Shown: positions 53,816-64,000 of the stretch, one piece after another
How positions within the stretch are numbered: position 1 is the stretch's first letter
Layout of the letters: every line of letters starts with the position of its first letter
Source: Flammulina velutipes
Lineage: Eukaryota; Basidiomycota; Agaricomycetes; Agaricales; Physalacriaceae
DNA length: 64,000 bases
Assembly (NCBI GenBank): GCA_011800155.1
Contig: CM022375.1
Span: 1,736,001-1,800,000, forward strand
Direction of reading: 5' to 3'
Position numbers and translations under genes: made by a program
The notes under the pieces: model-generated
What the model was told of the DNA's origin: nothing
Seen by the model: the letters and a program-made list of their open reading frames with translations, nothing else
Database searches by the model: none

Positions 53816-55516
53816 CATGACGTATGCCTTTGATGGATTTGATGGTCGACTATCCTTTATGTTTTTTGTGAACTGTACTGGAAGAGTGGACTCCTTATTG
53901 CTAAGTACCCGACACGATGGCAGGTGCAAGACTGAGTACTTGTTTATTGGTCGACCTAAGTCGGGTTACTTGTATTTGGGTTTTAGGTTCCTTTCACTTT
54001 GAGAGCGAGGTTGATTGCCTGGTCAAACCAGCATATGACTTAAAGGTTCCAAGAATGAGTGCCTTCTCCGTACTCAATATTTGCTGATGATGATGGGGCA
54101 AAGGAAGAGTGAGTGGCTGTGCAACTCAGACCCTTCTCTGTTCCGCAACCATGACCTATGTATTTGCTCCGTATAGTTATGTATCTGGCTATACTCAAAT
54201 TTCATCACTTTGGTAGCTTGTTGTCCTCTCCCATCGCTCAACTTCCTCTAAATTATATGGCGCAGATACACATACTGCTTCTTGGTGCATCATCTAAATC
54301 TTGTTTCTAACAGTGTGTTGAATCAACTTGACCGTTCACCGTCTGTACGAGTCGATCTTGCTTCTCGAACCTCTCAGGCTCTGAAAGGCATATGAGGGCT
54401 TGTGTCCCTTGGATGAGACCAGTTACATGAAACCTCGTAGTCGTTAACCTCGTAGTGGCTGCCTAGTAGGCAGCTCTCACCCCAATGCACCCCAGACATA
54501 CCGCCAAGTATTCCATCGACTTTATATCTCCCACAAGCTTTTGAAGATGATTTTTTGCCCATTTTATGTTGCTTACCTTCACATAGGGTCATAAAACCAA
54601 TTCACATTAGATCTATGGGCGGCGGTACCATGGTACAATCTATGGGACTGGGAGCTTCAGGACAGCACCGGTGCTCCTTGCAAGTTAGCCAAGGAATGTA
54701 TAGATTAGTAGTGTTTGGTGCGTATGTGTATCGAAATTTCGGACCCTGCTGACCCAAAGTACTAGCAGCAGGCGACATAATATACAAGCGGTACCTCACA
54801 ATCTTTTTAATGCTCTAGGAAAGTTGTCGTGGCTTAGGACCTCTGTACGACCTTGCCACTTACTGGGCCATCTTGGGGCTGCCCAATGACTGCCCCGCGA
54901 CTAGTACTTACTATTACTACCAGCTTTGCGGTACCAAAATTCAAAGCTGTGTCTTATCCATGAGTAGTATATGTCCCGTTTCTGTTGGTCGATCAGAGAG
55001 AATATAACTGGATGAAGGTCAGCGACAGATAACGTGAGGCCTTGCGTACATACCTGGTGTTTCGTGTGCAAGTAGTAGTAGTAGTGTTTCCATACACACA
55101 TGCATGTGCAGCTGCAACCTAAGATGACTCGATGAGTGGTGAGGTCATACAAATGTCCCGGTAGGTGACAACCATCTGGGCGGTAAGGACAGCACTTAAT
55201 GGGCAAACACATACAAATTCTTTGCATATAAGATGCACTAGATGCCTCAATTTTTTACTACTACTAGGTGTTCGCTCATTGAACTAAGTTGTGATGTCAT
55301 AATGTGGGATGTGCCTTGTGGGAAACGTGACCTCATACAAGGCACATCCTACTTCCTCCCACATCAGCGTGGTTTGACTCATCACTGACTCCCGAGCTAA
55401 ACACAGCCTAATATCACAGCACTCAGCTAAGTTCTGTTAGAATCTGGTCGGTCGTGGCCGTAGATACTTCAACATGTTCTGATGACCAGCTCATCAGTAC
55501 CAGTGTGGCGGGTGCA
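53816..55516. other. Degraded DNA
   Basis: Short frames only (for example at 54555-54752 and 54901-55227) without recognisable domains. No repeats identified. Confidence 0.25.
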
Positions 55517-55524
55517 CGCATAGG

Positions 55525-55943
55525 TAGAGATCTGCACGGGTTACACCCGAAATTCAGGGTCTGTGACATCTATAAGGTTGTATGGACTCAAATCTGATTA
55601 TAGAGCATCAAAAAAGCAAGTCATTTGATTAAGAAATGAGTGAACTATTGTAATATTAACATTGATAATGTTCATATTTAGGATTGATGAATATATAACT
55701 CATATATCAGTCCGGGTTAATTTTCTGGCCTAATTTGGCTAAGAAATCTAACCCGGACCCTTATTATCATTATATTTCTATGTATCCTTGATGTTTATCT
55801 TAATACCTTAATAGTTCAGAACTTCAGTCATTTCTTAATCAAATGACTTACTTTTTTGATGCTCTATGATCAGAATTTGAGTCTCTACAACCTGATCAAT
55901 GTCACAGACTCTAAATTTCGGGTGTAACCCGTGCAGATCTCTA
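55525..55943. mobile_element. hAT-type MITE, 419 bp, with 8-bp target duplication
   Basis: Ends TAGAGATCTGCACGGGTTAC and GTAACCCGTGCAGATCTCTA are perfect inverted repeats, and similarity of the arms continues for over 100 bp (ATTAAGAAATGA / TCATTTCTTAAT). The target duplication CGCATAGG is at 55517-55524 and 55944-55951. No coding capacity. The CTGCACGGGT core is shared with the hAT element at 13344. Confidence 0.9.
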
Positions 55944-56514
55944 CGCATAGGTGATTATTTGCTTTTGGTTCTGTTGGACAAATGTTTCGTACCAGAACAT
56001 CCACACCCAGTCAAATTTCAAGATGACAAGTCTTTTCTTGGAGATCCCGTACCGCGGAGAGGGACTATCATCTTCTTGCCACCCTCGAGAAAGAGAAGGC
56101 AGCTCTTTCCCACTTCGGTCACCCAATAGGGTAGAATACAAGTGTAGTGTCGTGGATAGTTAAGGCTTGTTATGTCATAACCATCAACACCATTGTCTAC
56201 CTCGATTAGTTTGGTCTGTGAGTAAAAGGCTAGGTTTTCTCTAGAATGTATTAGAAAAATCAGACCCATGAAAGGGTCGAACACACAGATATCGATAAGG
56301 AAGACTATGTTCCTTTGGTCAAAGCCTATGATCGTCCTCCTGGACTTTGAAGCTATATTTTGTCTGTAAACTTAGCTCTGATAATTTGAAAAGGGAGAAG
56401 GACGTACACGTTCTGACCAGAACACGTGAAGACAAGTAGACTGTTTGTACCGACGAAGACCACCTTGATGGCAATTTCATCCATTTTGACGGACCAGATG
56501 GAGGTGACCACACC

Positions 56515-57158
56515 CAAAGAGCCTCTGCTTAAGATCACAAGAGCTAGGTGTAGGCCAAAACCGGGGCCGAAGCTCCCCATAGAATTGCGGATCGAGAACA
56601 GCTATAGGTGTATGATGTGATGTATGTGGGGGATGGTAGTGGTGAAAGAAATGTGAACAAGACACAAGGAGAGTAGGAAAAAGGATGATTTAATTGCGAC
56701 AAGCTAGTTCTTGAGCAGTGATAAATCAAGTCAAGCTTCACCTCCGCGTTGATAGGGATACCGCGAAAGCTAATAGCCTTGCCCCGCATTTTGTGATACA
56801 TCTCAGTCAACGCTGGACGAGGACATTGAGTGCCCAGTTCAAATATCCGGCCAAGCGCCGCCAATCACGAAGAGGAGGCTTGCCAGAGGGATGAGCAAGG
56901 AAGCCAGAGATGTCTGCAACCATGAGAGTGATAGAGTCCGGGGACAGAGACAGACAGAGTCTCGAGTAATGTCAACCCAGAAACCAATAATTTTGAGAGA
57001 GGTGCTATGCTCCTGCTTCTTGTCGCCGTAAGGACACACGATGTAGTCCCAGAAGATAAGGAGTTGGACTTGACGATGCGGCCGCTGCTTGCCATGGAAA
57101 AGGACAAGGTTGCGGTTAAAGTCCCAGCCAAAGAAGTCGTTCATGTAATCATAGACTG
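56515..57158 (-). mobile_element. Internally deleted copy of the tyrosine-recombinase element
   Basis: In minus orientation, RT sequence (NDFFGWDFNRNLVLFHGKQR, SLKIIGFWVDITRD, LTEMYHKMRGKAISFRG) stops at VKLDLIYHC and is joined near 56717 directly to the last codons of the recombinase and the terminal sequence (CTCAAGAACTAGC to CTCTGCTTAAG inverted). The junction shares CTG with both parents. The 1.46-kb repeat is inserted at its other side (57159). Confidence 0.8.
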
Positions 57159-58613
57159 CATCAGGAAAGGCCTATATATCTTATGTTAGCTATAGATAAC
57201 ATAAAGCTCATAAGGCTAAAAGTTAGTCAAAGCTACTTAGGACAAGGTTCACCGCTTAGCTTAACTTAAGTTAAATATAGTTATATGCAAATCTACTTGA
57301 GTTATCTCAAGTTGTTAGTAATGATGAACCTTGTCTCTAGCTATCTCTGATATACCTCAAGAACAACTTTGTAGTAACTTATGATTGTCTAGATAATGCT
57401 TTAAGTAGACTTTAAGAAGCTTTCTAAGAGAGTTAAAAGATTCAAATAGTTTTAAAAGATTGCAAAAAGAATATAATATTCATCATACTATCAACTAACA
57501 AGTACATAATACTACAATCAATACAATAGTAATAGTTTCAAGAAATATCTAAAAGTATCAAGTTAGTCAAGAATCCAAGAGAAAAGTACAATACATATAC
57601 CAGAACATTGAACACAGTCAAAAGAGAGCACCCTTGAACAAGAGACAATGATTAGCAAACATAAGAAAAGAAGAAGCAAGTCCACATACCAAGAGAACAT
57701 CCAAGACTTGAAGATTTAAAGAGAGAACATGGAGGAAGGAGGTCAAGAGAGGAATGATGGGATCAGAGCTCAGCTCTGGTTTAAATACCAACATAAAGTC
57801 ACATGACCAGAGCATAGGGTTTGGGTCCGGAGGTCCGGACCTAAATTGCCTGCCTATTGGACTTGATCAGTTCTTGATTCTTGATTTACTACTGTTCACT
57901 CAATAACTCTCTGGAACTTGCATGGAAGGTAGTAGACCTATATATGGTTGGAAAGCGTTCAATTAGGGCTACAAGACGAGCCTATAATCATGGGAAAATA
58001 GTGGGTGCAGCTCCGGCCATAAGTCATTCAATCAATTCTCTGTTTCTTGTGTTCAAGCAATAGCACTACTATACTTGACTGGAAGGTATAAGTATTATAT
58101 ACTGTCAGAAAGCGTTCAATTAGGCCTACAAAATGCCTATCTAATCATTGGAATCGCAGGGACGCACCACAAGTTATAGGCAAAATACATGATTTTACTC
58201 AGATTTCTCTAGTAATAGTATCTATTCTATTATACAGTAATTGGACAACAAGTGTCAGAGTCTAGTCCGGTTGAAGACTGTTGGAATACTTTGGGTAATC
58301 TGTAAGTAGTACAAGGCAGGTCTGAGGTGTACTTTGGATAGCTAAGGTCTAACTTGTTGCATTGATATCTTGAAGTTGACTCTGAGATACCTGAGTTTCT
58401 TGGTAGTTGATGTTCAACCTGGTGCTGTCCTATGCTAACCTAATGACATTATAGGTTATTGGATAGCAGTTTCATTGGCCTCTGTAAACCTAGGTATACT
58501 TAGGTGCTTGAGGTCTACCAGGCTGGCTAGGTCTGTCATAGTTAGCTTGAGGTAGAGTCTTCACACTAAATTGAACCTACTGTTAACCGAGGCTAGGTAG
58601 CCCTTTCCTGATG
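57159..58613 (-). repeat. 1.46-kb interspersed repeat, intact copy
   Basis: 1455 bp, CATCAGGAAAGGCC at the left and GTAGCCCTTTCCTGATG at the right. Inverted relative to the split copy at 11903-12995 / 38608-38975, with which it shares for example TAGGCCTACAAAATG-like and GGTCCGGAGGTCCGGACC motifs. It carries no gene. It interrupts RT sequence of the deleted retroelement at 56515. Confidence 0.75.
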
Positions 58614-59274
58614 AAGATAGACGTCAAGGTATCTGGAGACAGACCTCTCGGTGTGGTTGAAGATTGTCGGACCGGTTGGAGTTTCATTAAGTCTGTCTCA
58701 CACATCCCAATTGGCCTGTGACTCTTGTTGGCCTCTAGTTTTCAACTAAAGATCAGATCCCTGTTACCTCTCAAACTTGTTATACATTTTGAACTGTTGC
58801 AATTGAATCCCCATACCTTCTCGAAACCACAAAGACCAGTTCATTGAACTCTAAATGATTCAAAAGCAGACCTGCTATCAAAGTGGACTTACATTTCCAC
58901 GTCTACTAGTTAGTGTGTGTGTGTGTGTAATTTAGTGGTGTTCTTTTGCACTGCTCATCAGCGTGCAGTAACAGTGATTAGGATCTTTCCCAGGAGGGGC
59001 ATGTAGGTTGGGACGCTGCCCTGGTGCCATACTACAGGAGTGTTCGACTTGCCCTGTTCAGACCATTACAGGTCGTATATTATTGGAAACAGATGTACAC
59101 ATGTGGGTATGGACTGAAGTAATGATGCCAACATCGGACCAACGATCCGCTGATTAGATACCGCTCGCCCAATACAGACTTTTGACTGGGAATAAGAGCT
59201 GACAACTAGTTATTTGGCCCCGCCACTATCAACTATTAACTAGTTATCTATATAGCATAGGGTGCAACATCCCT
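58614..59274. other. Degraded DNA
   Basis: No gene. Contains a short GT-dinucleotide run at about 58912-58930. Confidence 0.25.
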
Positions 59275-59784
59275 TTGACTTTGTCATCCCATTCTATAGC
59301 TCTGGATATAAGGTTGTCATGCATGATATGTGAAGTCTTCCAGTATCAACTTCAATATGTTCAAGAAAAATATCACTGGCCTCGAGTGGATCACTCACTT
59401 ATCGGGAAGTTCTATCCCAGATTTGGGCTCGAACCAAGCTCATCATGCAAGTGTAAAACCTCTCTGCAAAGAGACCAGGAAAGGACAGGTGTATGTGGAC
59501 AACACAGCTCGTATCTTTCCATACTTATCTGATGCACCCACAGAATTAGTGCCCACCCCTATGTCATGGGACGGATGCCCGTGGTGGATTTCCTGAACAA
59601 ATATGCACCCAATTGGAAGGGCAAAGGCGCGAGATGGAACATCTTTGGCCGAATGGCCAAAGCTACCACCGAAGCTTTCATCTTGCAAGAATTTGTGAGG
59701 ATTCCTTCCGCTACGTGGATCTGTATTCTAATGATAATTGTAGATCAATGTCACGCGCAAACTTCCAAGCACATGCATGGCTAG
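59275..59784 (+). pseudogene. Decayed protein fragment, possibly N-terminal part of a fungal FunK1-type kinase
   Basis: Three frames must be combined: FPYLSDAPTELVPTPM, then MPVVDFLNKYAPNWKGKGARW with MAKATTEAFILQEFVRI, then DSFRYVDLYSND. The phrase order (FL.KY.P, then a short ATTEA..EF segment, then F.Y.D) recalls regions that precede the kinase core in mushroom-specific FunK1 proteins, but no kinase motif is present. Weak assignment; another Agaricomycete family is possible. Confidence 0.3.
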
Positions 59785-59875
59785 TGCTCCGAGTGTAGTG
59801 GTAAACATGCTGCCAACACCAGGGACCAGTGCAGAATCGCTCTCTCAGCCAAGCGAGGCATCTCTGGTGGAGTTG
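59785..59875 (+). pseudogene. Gag zinc-knuckle scrap of the tyrosine-recombinase element
   Basis: GTGCTCCGAGTGTAGTGGTA, TGCTGCCAACACCAGGGACC and TCAGCCAAGCGAGGCATCTC match 45078-45168 almost exactly. Confidence 0.85.
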
Positions 59876-60444
59876 AGGCGAAGGAGCGAATATCCAGCGC
59901 CGGCGAGTCGATATGCGTAGTAGCAAGGTGAGAGAAAGAAAGTGGCTGCGACGGGGACCACCGTTTCGTCTGTAAAGAGACTCGTCAGGCAGCAGGTCAG
60001 TCGACCAAGACATCCCTTACGTAATGTTCTCACGCGCACATGATCAAGAACGCGTCGCGTAAACGCGTGGTTCAGGAAGTGGGTGGGTACATACTGCACT
60101 AGCTAGCGGCGGAATTGATCACTCGACAGCACTATGAACTAGCTAGGTCGCCTGTCTGAATTCAATCTTTGCTGTGCAGGGACTAAAGTGCGAGGCGTGG
60201 TATGATTGAACGTGTATGTACTCCATCCAGGAGAGTATCATAATCCAGTCAGTCCAACATGGATTAGATGAGTTACTCTCCACACACCGTCATCGATGTA
60301 GACACTGACCCCCGAAGGGAAGGAGCCGGGGCTCATATCAATGGTTCTACAAGGAGACCTTGTGGTGGTGGGTGGGTACGGGCAGGCGAAACGAAATAGC
60401 TGGCTTGTAATCAAATACATTTTTTGACACGATACATAGGCTGA
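59876..60444. other. Region without a supported gene
   Basis: Some 100-codon minus-strand frames exist without domains. It could be the 3' flank of the Penelope-like element. Confidence 0.3.
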
Positions 60445-60496
60445 GATGAACTACTTCTAATTAACGGCCAGTGGCCGTTAATTAGGATAGTTCATC
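60445..60496. repeat. Long hairpin downstream of the Penelope-like RT gene
   Basis: CTAATTAACGGCCA (60457-60470), one G, then the exact reverse complement TGGCCGTTAATTAG (60472-60485). After small unpaired bulges the stem extends with GATGAACT / AGTTCATC at 60445-60452 and 60489-60496. It lies 30 bp beyond the RT stop codon, so it would be in the 3' UTR of the transcript. Confidence 0.85.
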
Positions 60497-60525
60497 GACG
60501 CCGGAGTAGTGTGTAAAAAACCAGG

Positions 60526-62487
60526 TCAAACTTCCGTTGCGGGAGTGGCTTGTGTGGCTTCGATAATGCGACGGTTACTGGCGTTCAGGCCGTCACCCAG
60601 CGAACTCGACTTCTTGAATGATGCTAGGAAGTGATCTTCGGCTCTTCCCAAGCCGGTCTCTATCCAAGCGTCACGAAGGGGTCGCCAAATCTCACCAAAG
60701 GTGAAATCATCCCATATGAGATTGTGGGTAAGTTTTAGGACATACATTTGACTATCCCCACCGCTGGTCTTGCTAGGAGCAGGGTCCGTGGGATGGGGGT
60801 CGAGGGCGTGAGGCCGCTCGGCGTTGTATGACACTCCTAAAAACACTTTTCGGAGCCATCTCCCTGGGTATCCGTGTGCGCGCAGGCGCTTGCAGAAGCT
60901 CGTCTTGATCTTCTCAAAGTCTTCGACTTTGGAGGATATTCTGACATAACGGATCAGCTCTCCGCGTACCCAAGATGACTTGGACGCGTCGGAATGGCAA
61001 GATGACCAGGGAATATAAAGATAGGCATTCATCGGTTTCTGATATACACGGGTTGTTATTGCGACCTTTGAGGATCGGAATAGGTACCCTGGCGCGACGT
61101 CCAGGGAGACATGTACATCAAGAAACGGAAGGCTGAACTGGGATTGAGTCCATTCCATCTTCATGTTAGGGTGAAGTATCCCGAAGCGGTCCTGAAATGC
61201 TTGCACATCTGATCGTGATCCTTTCACAATAGCGAAGGTGTCATCAATGAAGCGGCCGTAGTACGGTAGCTTAGCAGCAAACTTGGGGAGAGCTATACTT
61301 TCGTATCCAGCAAGGAAAAGGTTCGCATAGGTGGGGGCAAGCGCCGTTCCCATAGTGGTACCAATAACTTGGTGGAACGTTCGATCCACGAACGAAACAT
61401 AGTTGAATTGGAGTACCATCCGTAAGAACAAGATAGTGAGGTCGTCAAGTGACTCAATCTCCAATTCCCCTGCGTCGGCTAGTGCGTCGAAATGCATGGT
61501 GCTAACACCTAACATTTTGGCTATTTGTGCGATGCCATCCTCGATGGGGATGTTTGGGTACATCGCGACAACGTCGCCTGAGACTAGCCAGTACTCTGTT
61601 TGAGGCTCAAGTTTAACGTTCAGTAGTTGCCTGCAGAACGCCTTGGAGTCCGGGAGGATCCATTGAAACCTAGGTAGGAGTGCTTTGATGCGGTGGTCAA
61701 CCCAGGACGACGCGTTGGCCAGAAGTGTGTCAAACGACGGCGCAATGGGTCGCCCAGAAATGGGGAGTTTGTGTATCTTAGGGATGACCTTTAGAATCGG
61801 GACCTTGCGTATCTGGTCGTCAACAGGTTTCCTTAGCCATTTGAGCTGTTGCCTTGTGAGGAGGGGTTCAGCTCGGCAAAGGACACGATTCAACGTTGCC
61901 AGGAGTAGCTCATGATCAGGTTCTACTTCCTTATATGAGGGGTTTTCGACGAGTTTCCATCCAGTCAACATGTACCATTCTCGAGTGACGAGACATAGTC
62001 CAAGGTTCTTATCAGCGGGAACGGCTATGAGGTCGTTCTCGCTCAAGATTTTCAGGAGCTTCTTTAGCTCACTATGGTTGATGTTGGGCCGAACGTGCAG
62101 GACTTGCCTGTCTAGCACTTCCACGTCGAGTAGCTCACGGGCCGTTTTTAACGCAACTTCAACATGCGCAAAGAGTCTAGGACCCTCTGCGGTTGGATTG
62201 GGGATATGGAATTGTGGTATGTATCGTGGTTGGGCACGATCCATATCTGGGTCCGTTCCGTCAATCAGTCGGTCAAGGCGGTAGCGTCTCGCGTCTACAG
62301 ACAATCGCAGTCGGCGAGCAAAGTTGTCAAAGGCATCACGTACATCATCCGGCGGCGTTAATAGCGGGCGCGGGACGAATTTATGATTTAGCGCCAGGAT
62401 CTTAGTCTGAGCTGCGTTAAGCACACTCGCGGTCATATTGTGAACAGTTCGATTTGTTATTCGAGTATCATAATACAACAGTGTCAT
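60526..62487 (-). CDS. Penelope-like reverse transcriptase without GIY-YIG domain (intact)
   Basis: 653-aa uninterrupted frame. Characteristic Penelope-like motifs run in order: LALNHKFVPRP near the N-terminus, NDLIAVPADKNLGLCLVTR, PILKVIPKIHKLPISGRPI, YWLVSGDVVAMYPNIPIEDG (catalytic Asp), QVIGTTMGTALAPTYANLF, YYGRFIDDTFAIVKG (the Y..F.DD box), FSLPFLDVHVSLD and YQKPMNAYLYIPWSSCHSD with GELIRYVR. The C-terminus (MYVLKLTHNLIWDDFTF to EATQATPATEV) lacks the GIY-YIG endonuclease of ordinary Penelope elements, as in the Athena/Coprina type known from rotifers and Coprinopsis, where such elements sit at telomeres. Start at 62487 chosen as the first ATG of the frame. No stops or shifts, so possibly functional or recently active. 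Confidence 0.9.
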   Translation of the reverse strand: MTLLYYDTRITNRTVHNMTASVLNAAQTKILALNHKFVPRPLLTPPDDVRDAFDNFARRLRLSVDARRYRLDRLIDGTDPDMDRAQPRYIPQFHIPNPTAEGPRLFAHVEVALKTARELLDVEVLDRQVLHVRPNINHSELKKLLKILSENDLIAVPADKNLGLCLVTREWYMLTGWKLVENPSYKEVEPDHELLLATLNRVLCRAEPLLTRQQLKWLRKPVDDQIRKVPILKVIPKIHKLPISGRPIAPSFDTLLANASSWVDHRIKALLPRFQWILPDSKAFCRQLLNVKLEPQTEYWLVSGDVVAMYPNIPIEDGIAQIAKMLGVSTMHFDALADAGELEIESLDDLTILFLRMVLQFNYVSFVDRTFHQVIGTTMGTALAPTYANLFLAGYESIALPKFAAKLPYYGRFIDDTFAIVKGSRSDVQAFQDRFGILHPNMKMEWTQSQFSLPFLDVHVSLDVAPGYLFRSSKVAITTRVYQKPMNAYLYIPWSSCHSDASKSSWVRGELIRYVRISSKVEDFEKIKTSFCKRLRAHGYPGRWLRKVFLGVSYNAERPHALDPHPTDPAPSKTSGGDSQMYVLKLTHNLIWDDFTFGEIWRPLRDAWIETGLGRAEDHFLASFKKSSSLGDGLNASNRRIIEATQATPATEV

Positions 62488-62639
62488 GCGAGCCGTGACG
62501 AAACGAGCTTGAGCATCGAGCGGAGCTGAGAAGAAAATATCTGGGTAGGTGTTAGGTTGGTTACGTTGAAGCGTAATGCCAGGTGGACATACCCAGGTGG
62601 TAATACAGTGTTGGGTTTGGCGGGGAGTGGGTGCAGGCG

Positions 62640-62866
62640 CTAGTCCTCCTCATCCGAGGAGTCCTTGGCTCTTGCCTTCTCCTTCCCCTTGCCCTTTGGA
62701 GCGTCGGCCTTGACCTTCTGCTCTTTGCTGCTTCCTCCTCGTCCTTTTCCTCCGGCGGGGGCCTTCTTTCCATTCGAGGGCTGCGGTTTCTTCTCTTTCG
62801 AGGGTCTCGCAGCGCTCTTGGAAGAGGACGCTTCGGCGGTTGGAATTGGTGGTGGTCTTCGTCGTC
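62640..62866 (-). CDS. Lys-rich C-terminal end of an unidentified protein
   Basis: The minus strand reads TAEASSSKSAARPSKEKKPQ, APAGGKGRGGSSKEQKVK, GKGKEKARAK and ends DSSDEED before the stop. A Lys/Gly/Ala tail with a terminal acidic casein-kinase-like motif is typical of nuclear or ribosome-associated proteins. Upstream the frame becomes Arg-rich and would need an intron. The LTR at 62947 cuts off anything further upstream, so the gene is either truncated by the insertion or its 5' part lies beyond the window. Other frames here are also open, so the assignment is tentative. Confidence 0.4.
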
Positions 62867-63875
62867 TTCCCCTTCGATTTCTCCTCCTTTTGTTCGAGCT
62901 TGTGGACTTTCACTAGAGGGGGGCGACGGGGTATGAGTGACGATGTTATAGATCTCTTAACGAGTCTGAGTTCGTTGTGATGTTGAGGGGACTACCCGGT
63001 GGATTCCTGCTCTTGTTCTGGCGCACCGAGGTCGCAGACCTTGGTAGGTGAAGAAGTCGGGCAGCGAGCTGTCGCAGATGACGGTGGCGCTTCCAAGTAC
63101 GCGTTCGTCGAAGTACTAACGCGTGCGCGAAAGTATAGGTTCCAAAAGTCTCTTGACAGTTGCAAGGGGCTTCTGTGTTGATATTGTGGGGTGATAATTC
63201 TATATATGTGTTTCTACGACATGCTACAGTATTTATACTGTACGCTGTCGGCTTTCTCTTCCGTCTAGTTCTACGCTTAGGCCTCTCGATGCCTGCGTCA
63301 TGTACCCTGATCGAGCGATCGTGCGACGATCCGGGGTTTGAGTCCGTGATGTGATTGGCGTTCCGTCGCATCGAGTCAGACCACCTCGCGATATGACTCT
63401 TCGAGGGTGGTAATTCTCTCCGTTCCTGTCGGCTTTGGCATCCAGATTCCCGAAGGTGCCTGGGCGCCATGCATGGCGCACAGCCTTGGTGTAATCTCTT
63501 CCCATCGATCTGGATCTTCTCGTTATCGATCGTTGCAATCCATCGATTAGTTCGGTAGCTTCCGTGTTCTGAAACGTCCATGCTTGTGCCGTGTGAAGTG
63601 CTGCGCCATATGTTCCTAATGCGGACGCGCCGTGGATGGCGCGTTCACACGTTCCGACCTATATGGCGCTGGCGCCGTCGTGCGCCACACCCATGTTTAG
63701 TATCAGTTCTGCACTCAGCCCAAGTGCAGGCTGTACATCTCCCCCCAACTTGAATGTGAACTCCTCCATGGTGTGAAATCGGCGAATTTGTCCTAACCCG
63801 TGTGTCCGCGCCATAAATGTCGCAAGGATTTGGCTCCGTCTTCCATTCGGTAATTCCTGTGGCGAGGGGTGGCAC

Positions 63876-63882
63876 TATAAAG
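63876..63882 (+). promoter_or_regulatory. TATA box of the antisense module, second copy
   Basis: TATAAAG, 77 bp before the start codon at 63960, at the same place as in the first element (24693-24699). Confidence 0.5.
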
Positions 63883-63959
63883 AGGGCCGCGCGGATAGGA
63901 AAATTTCCCAGCCAACGCTACCATCTCAAGCCCCAAAGCCTGAAAAAAAATTTCCACCA

Positions 63960-64000
63960 TGTCCAACACTCCCAACGCCGCTTCTTCCCCAATCGAGAAC
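63960..64000 (+). CDS. Antisense ORF of the second retrotransposon copy, first codons
   Basis: Starts MSNTPNAASSPIEN, identical to the antisense ORF starting at 24616 in the first copy; cut by the window edge. Confidence 0.6.

Larger units (their letters stand above)
62947..64000 (-). mobile_element. Second copy of the Ty3-type LTR retrotransposon, 3' end (runs off right edge)
   Basis: The LTR occupies 62947-63737 (791 bp, reverse orientation), with the polypurine tract at 63738-63746. The antisense module begins beyond it. The LTR differs from the 24838 copy at two positions noticed (near 63368 and near 63162), so it is also young. The rest of the element lies outside the window; its target duplication cannot be checked. 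Confidence 0.92.

Noticed and set aside
55480..55505. Hammerhead-ribozyme-like CTGATGA motif
   Set aside because: The partner GAAA and the required stems are absent; the motif is part of a short palindrome CTGATGACCAGCTCATCAG.
58955..58980. CTCATCAG (reverse CTGATGAG) as hammerhead core
   Set aside because: The sequence after it gives GAAC rather than GAAA and no stem II can be drawn.

Overview
The window is nuclear DNA of a basidiomycete, almost certainly an Agaricomycete. Genes are split by many 46-60 base introns with ordinary GT..AG ends. A STE3-type pheromone receptor lies at the left edge, and the transposon families present (DUF6589 protein with RecQ-like helicase, tyrosine-recombinase retroelements, endonuclease-less Penelope-like RT) are typical of mushroom genomes. 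No rRNA, tRNA or CRISPR features were found.

Layout. (1) 1-10351 is the gene-bearing part: the N-terminal part of a STE3 receptor (minus), a Rua1-type regulator, a large double-Myb telobox protein and a MYND zinc-finger gene with two reading-frame breaks. (2) 10357-38975 is a nest of mobile DNA. A 1.46-kb repeat is split by a PIF/Harbinger-like element. The accessory gene of that element is split by a hAT element, and the hAT is in turn split by an 11.5-kb Ty3-type LTR retrotransposon and by a 2.47-kb perfect-palindrome element. A 6.8-kb element with 198-bp terminal inverted repeats, carrying two apparently intact divergent genes (RecQ-like helicase and DUF6589 protein), sits near the right end of the Harbinger. 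(3) 38976-60440 is old, AT-rich debris: a gag-protease remnant, one nearly full-length but dead tyrosine-recombinase (DIRS/Ngaro-like) retroelement with at least six scattered pieces, RecQ scraps, a hAT MITE with a clean 8-bp target duplication, and a second, intact copy of the 1.46-kb repeat. (4) 60445-64000 holds an intact Penelope-like reverse transcriptase gene next to a long hairpin, a Lys-rich gene end, and the LTR of a second copy of the same Ty3-type element running off the right edge on the minus strand.

Most notable points. The DUF6589/RecQ element looks like an uncharacterised class of DNA transposon: 97% identical 198-bp TIRs, two intact six-exon genes back to back with only 14 bp between start codons, and DDE-like acidic motifs in DUF6589. 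The Ty3-type element carries an antisense module between pol and the 3' LTR, with a five-exon 480-aa Cys-rich gene, a second antisense ORF and its own TATA box. The two LTRs of that element differ at one position noticed, so its insertion is recent. The nest order is supported by arithmetic: the split 1.46-kb repeat sums to 1461 bp against 1455 bp for the intact copy, and the hAT reading frame rejoins exactly when the palindrome is removed.

Limits: all family assignments are from motif recognition by eye. No database search, alignment or transcript evidence was available, and gene starts and exon models are inferred from frame and splice consensus.
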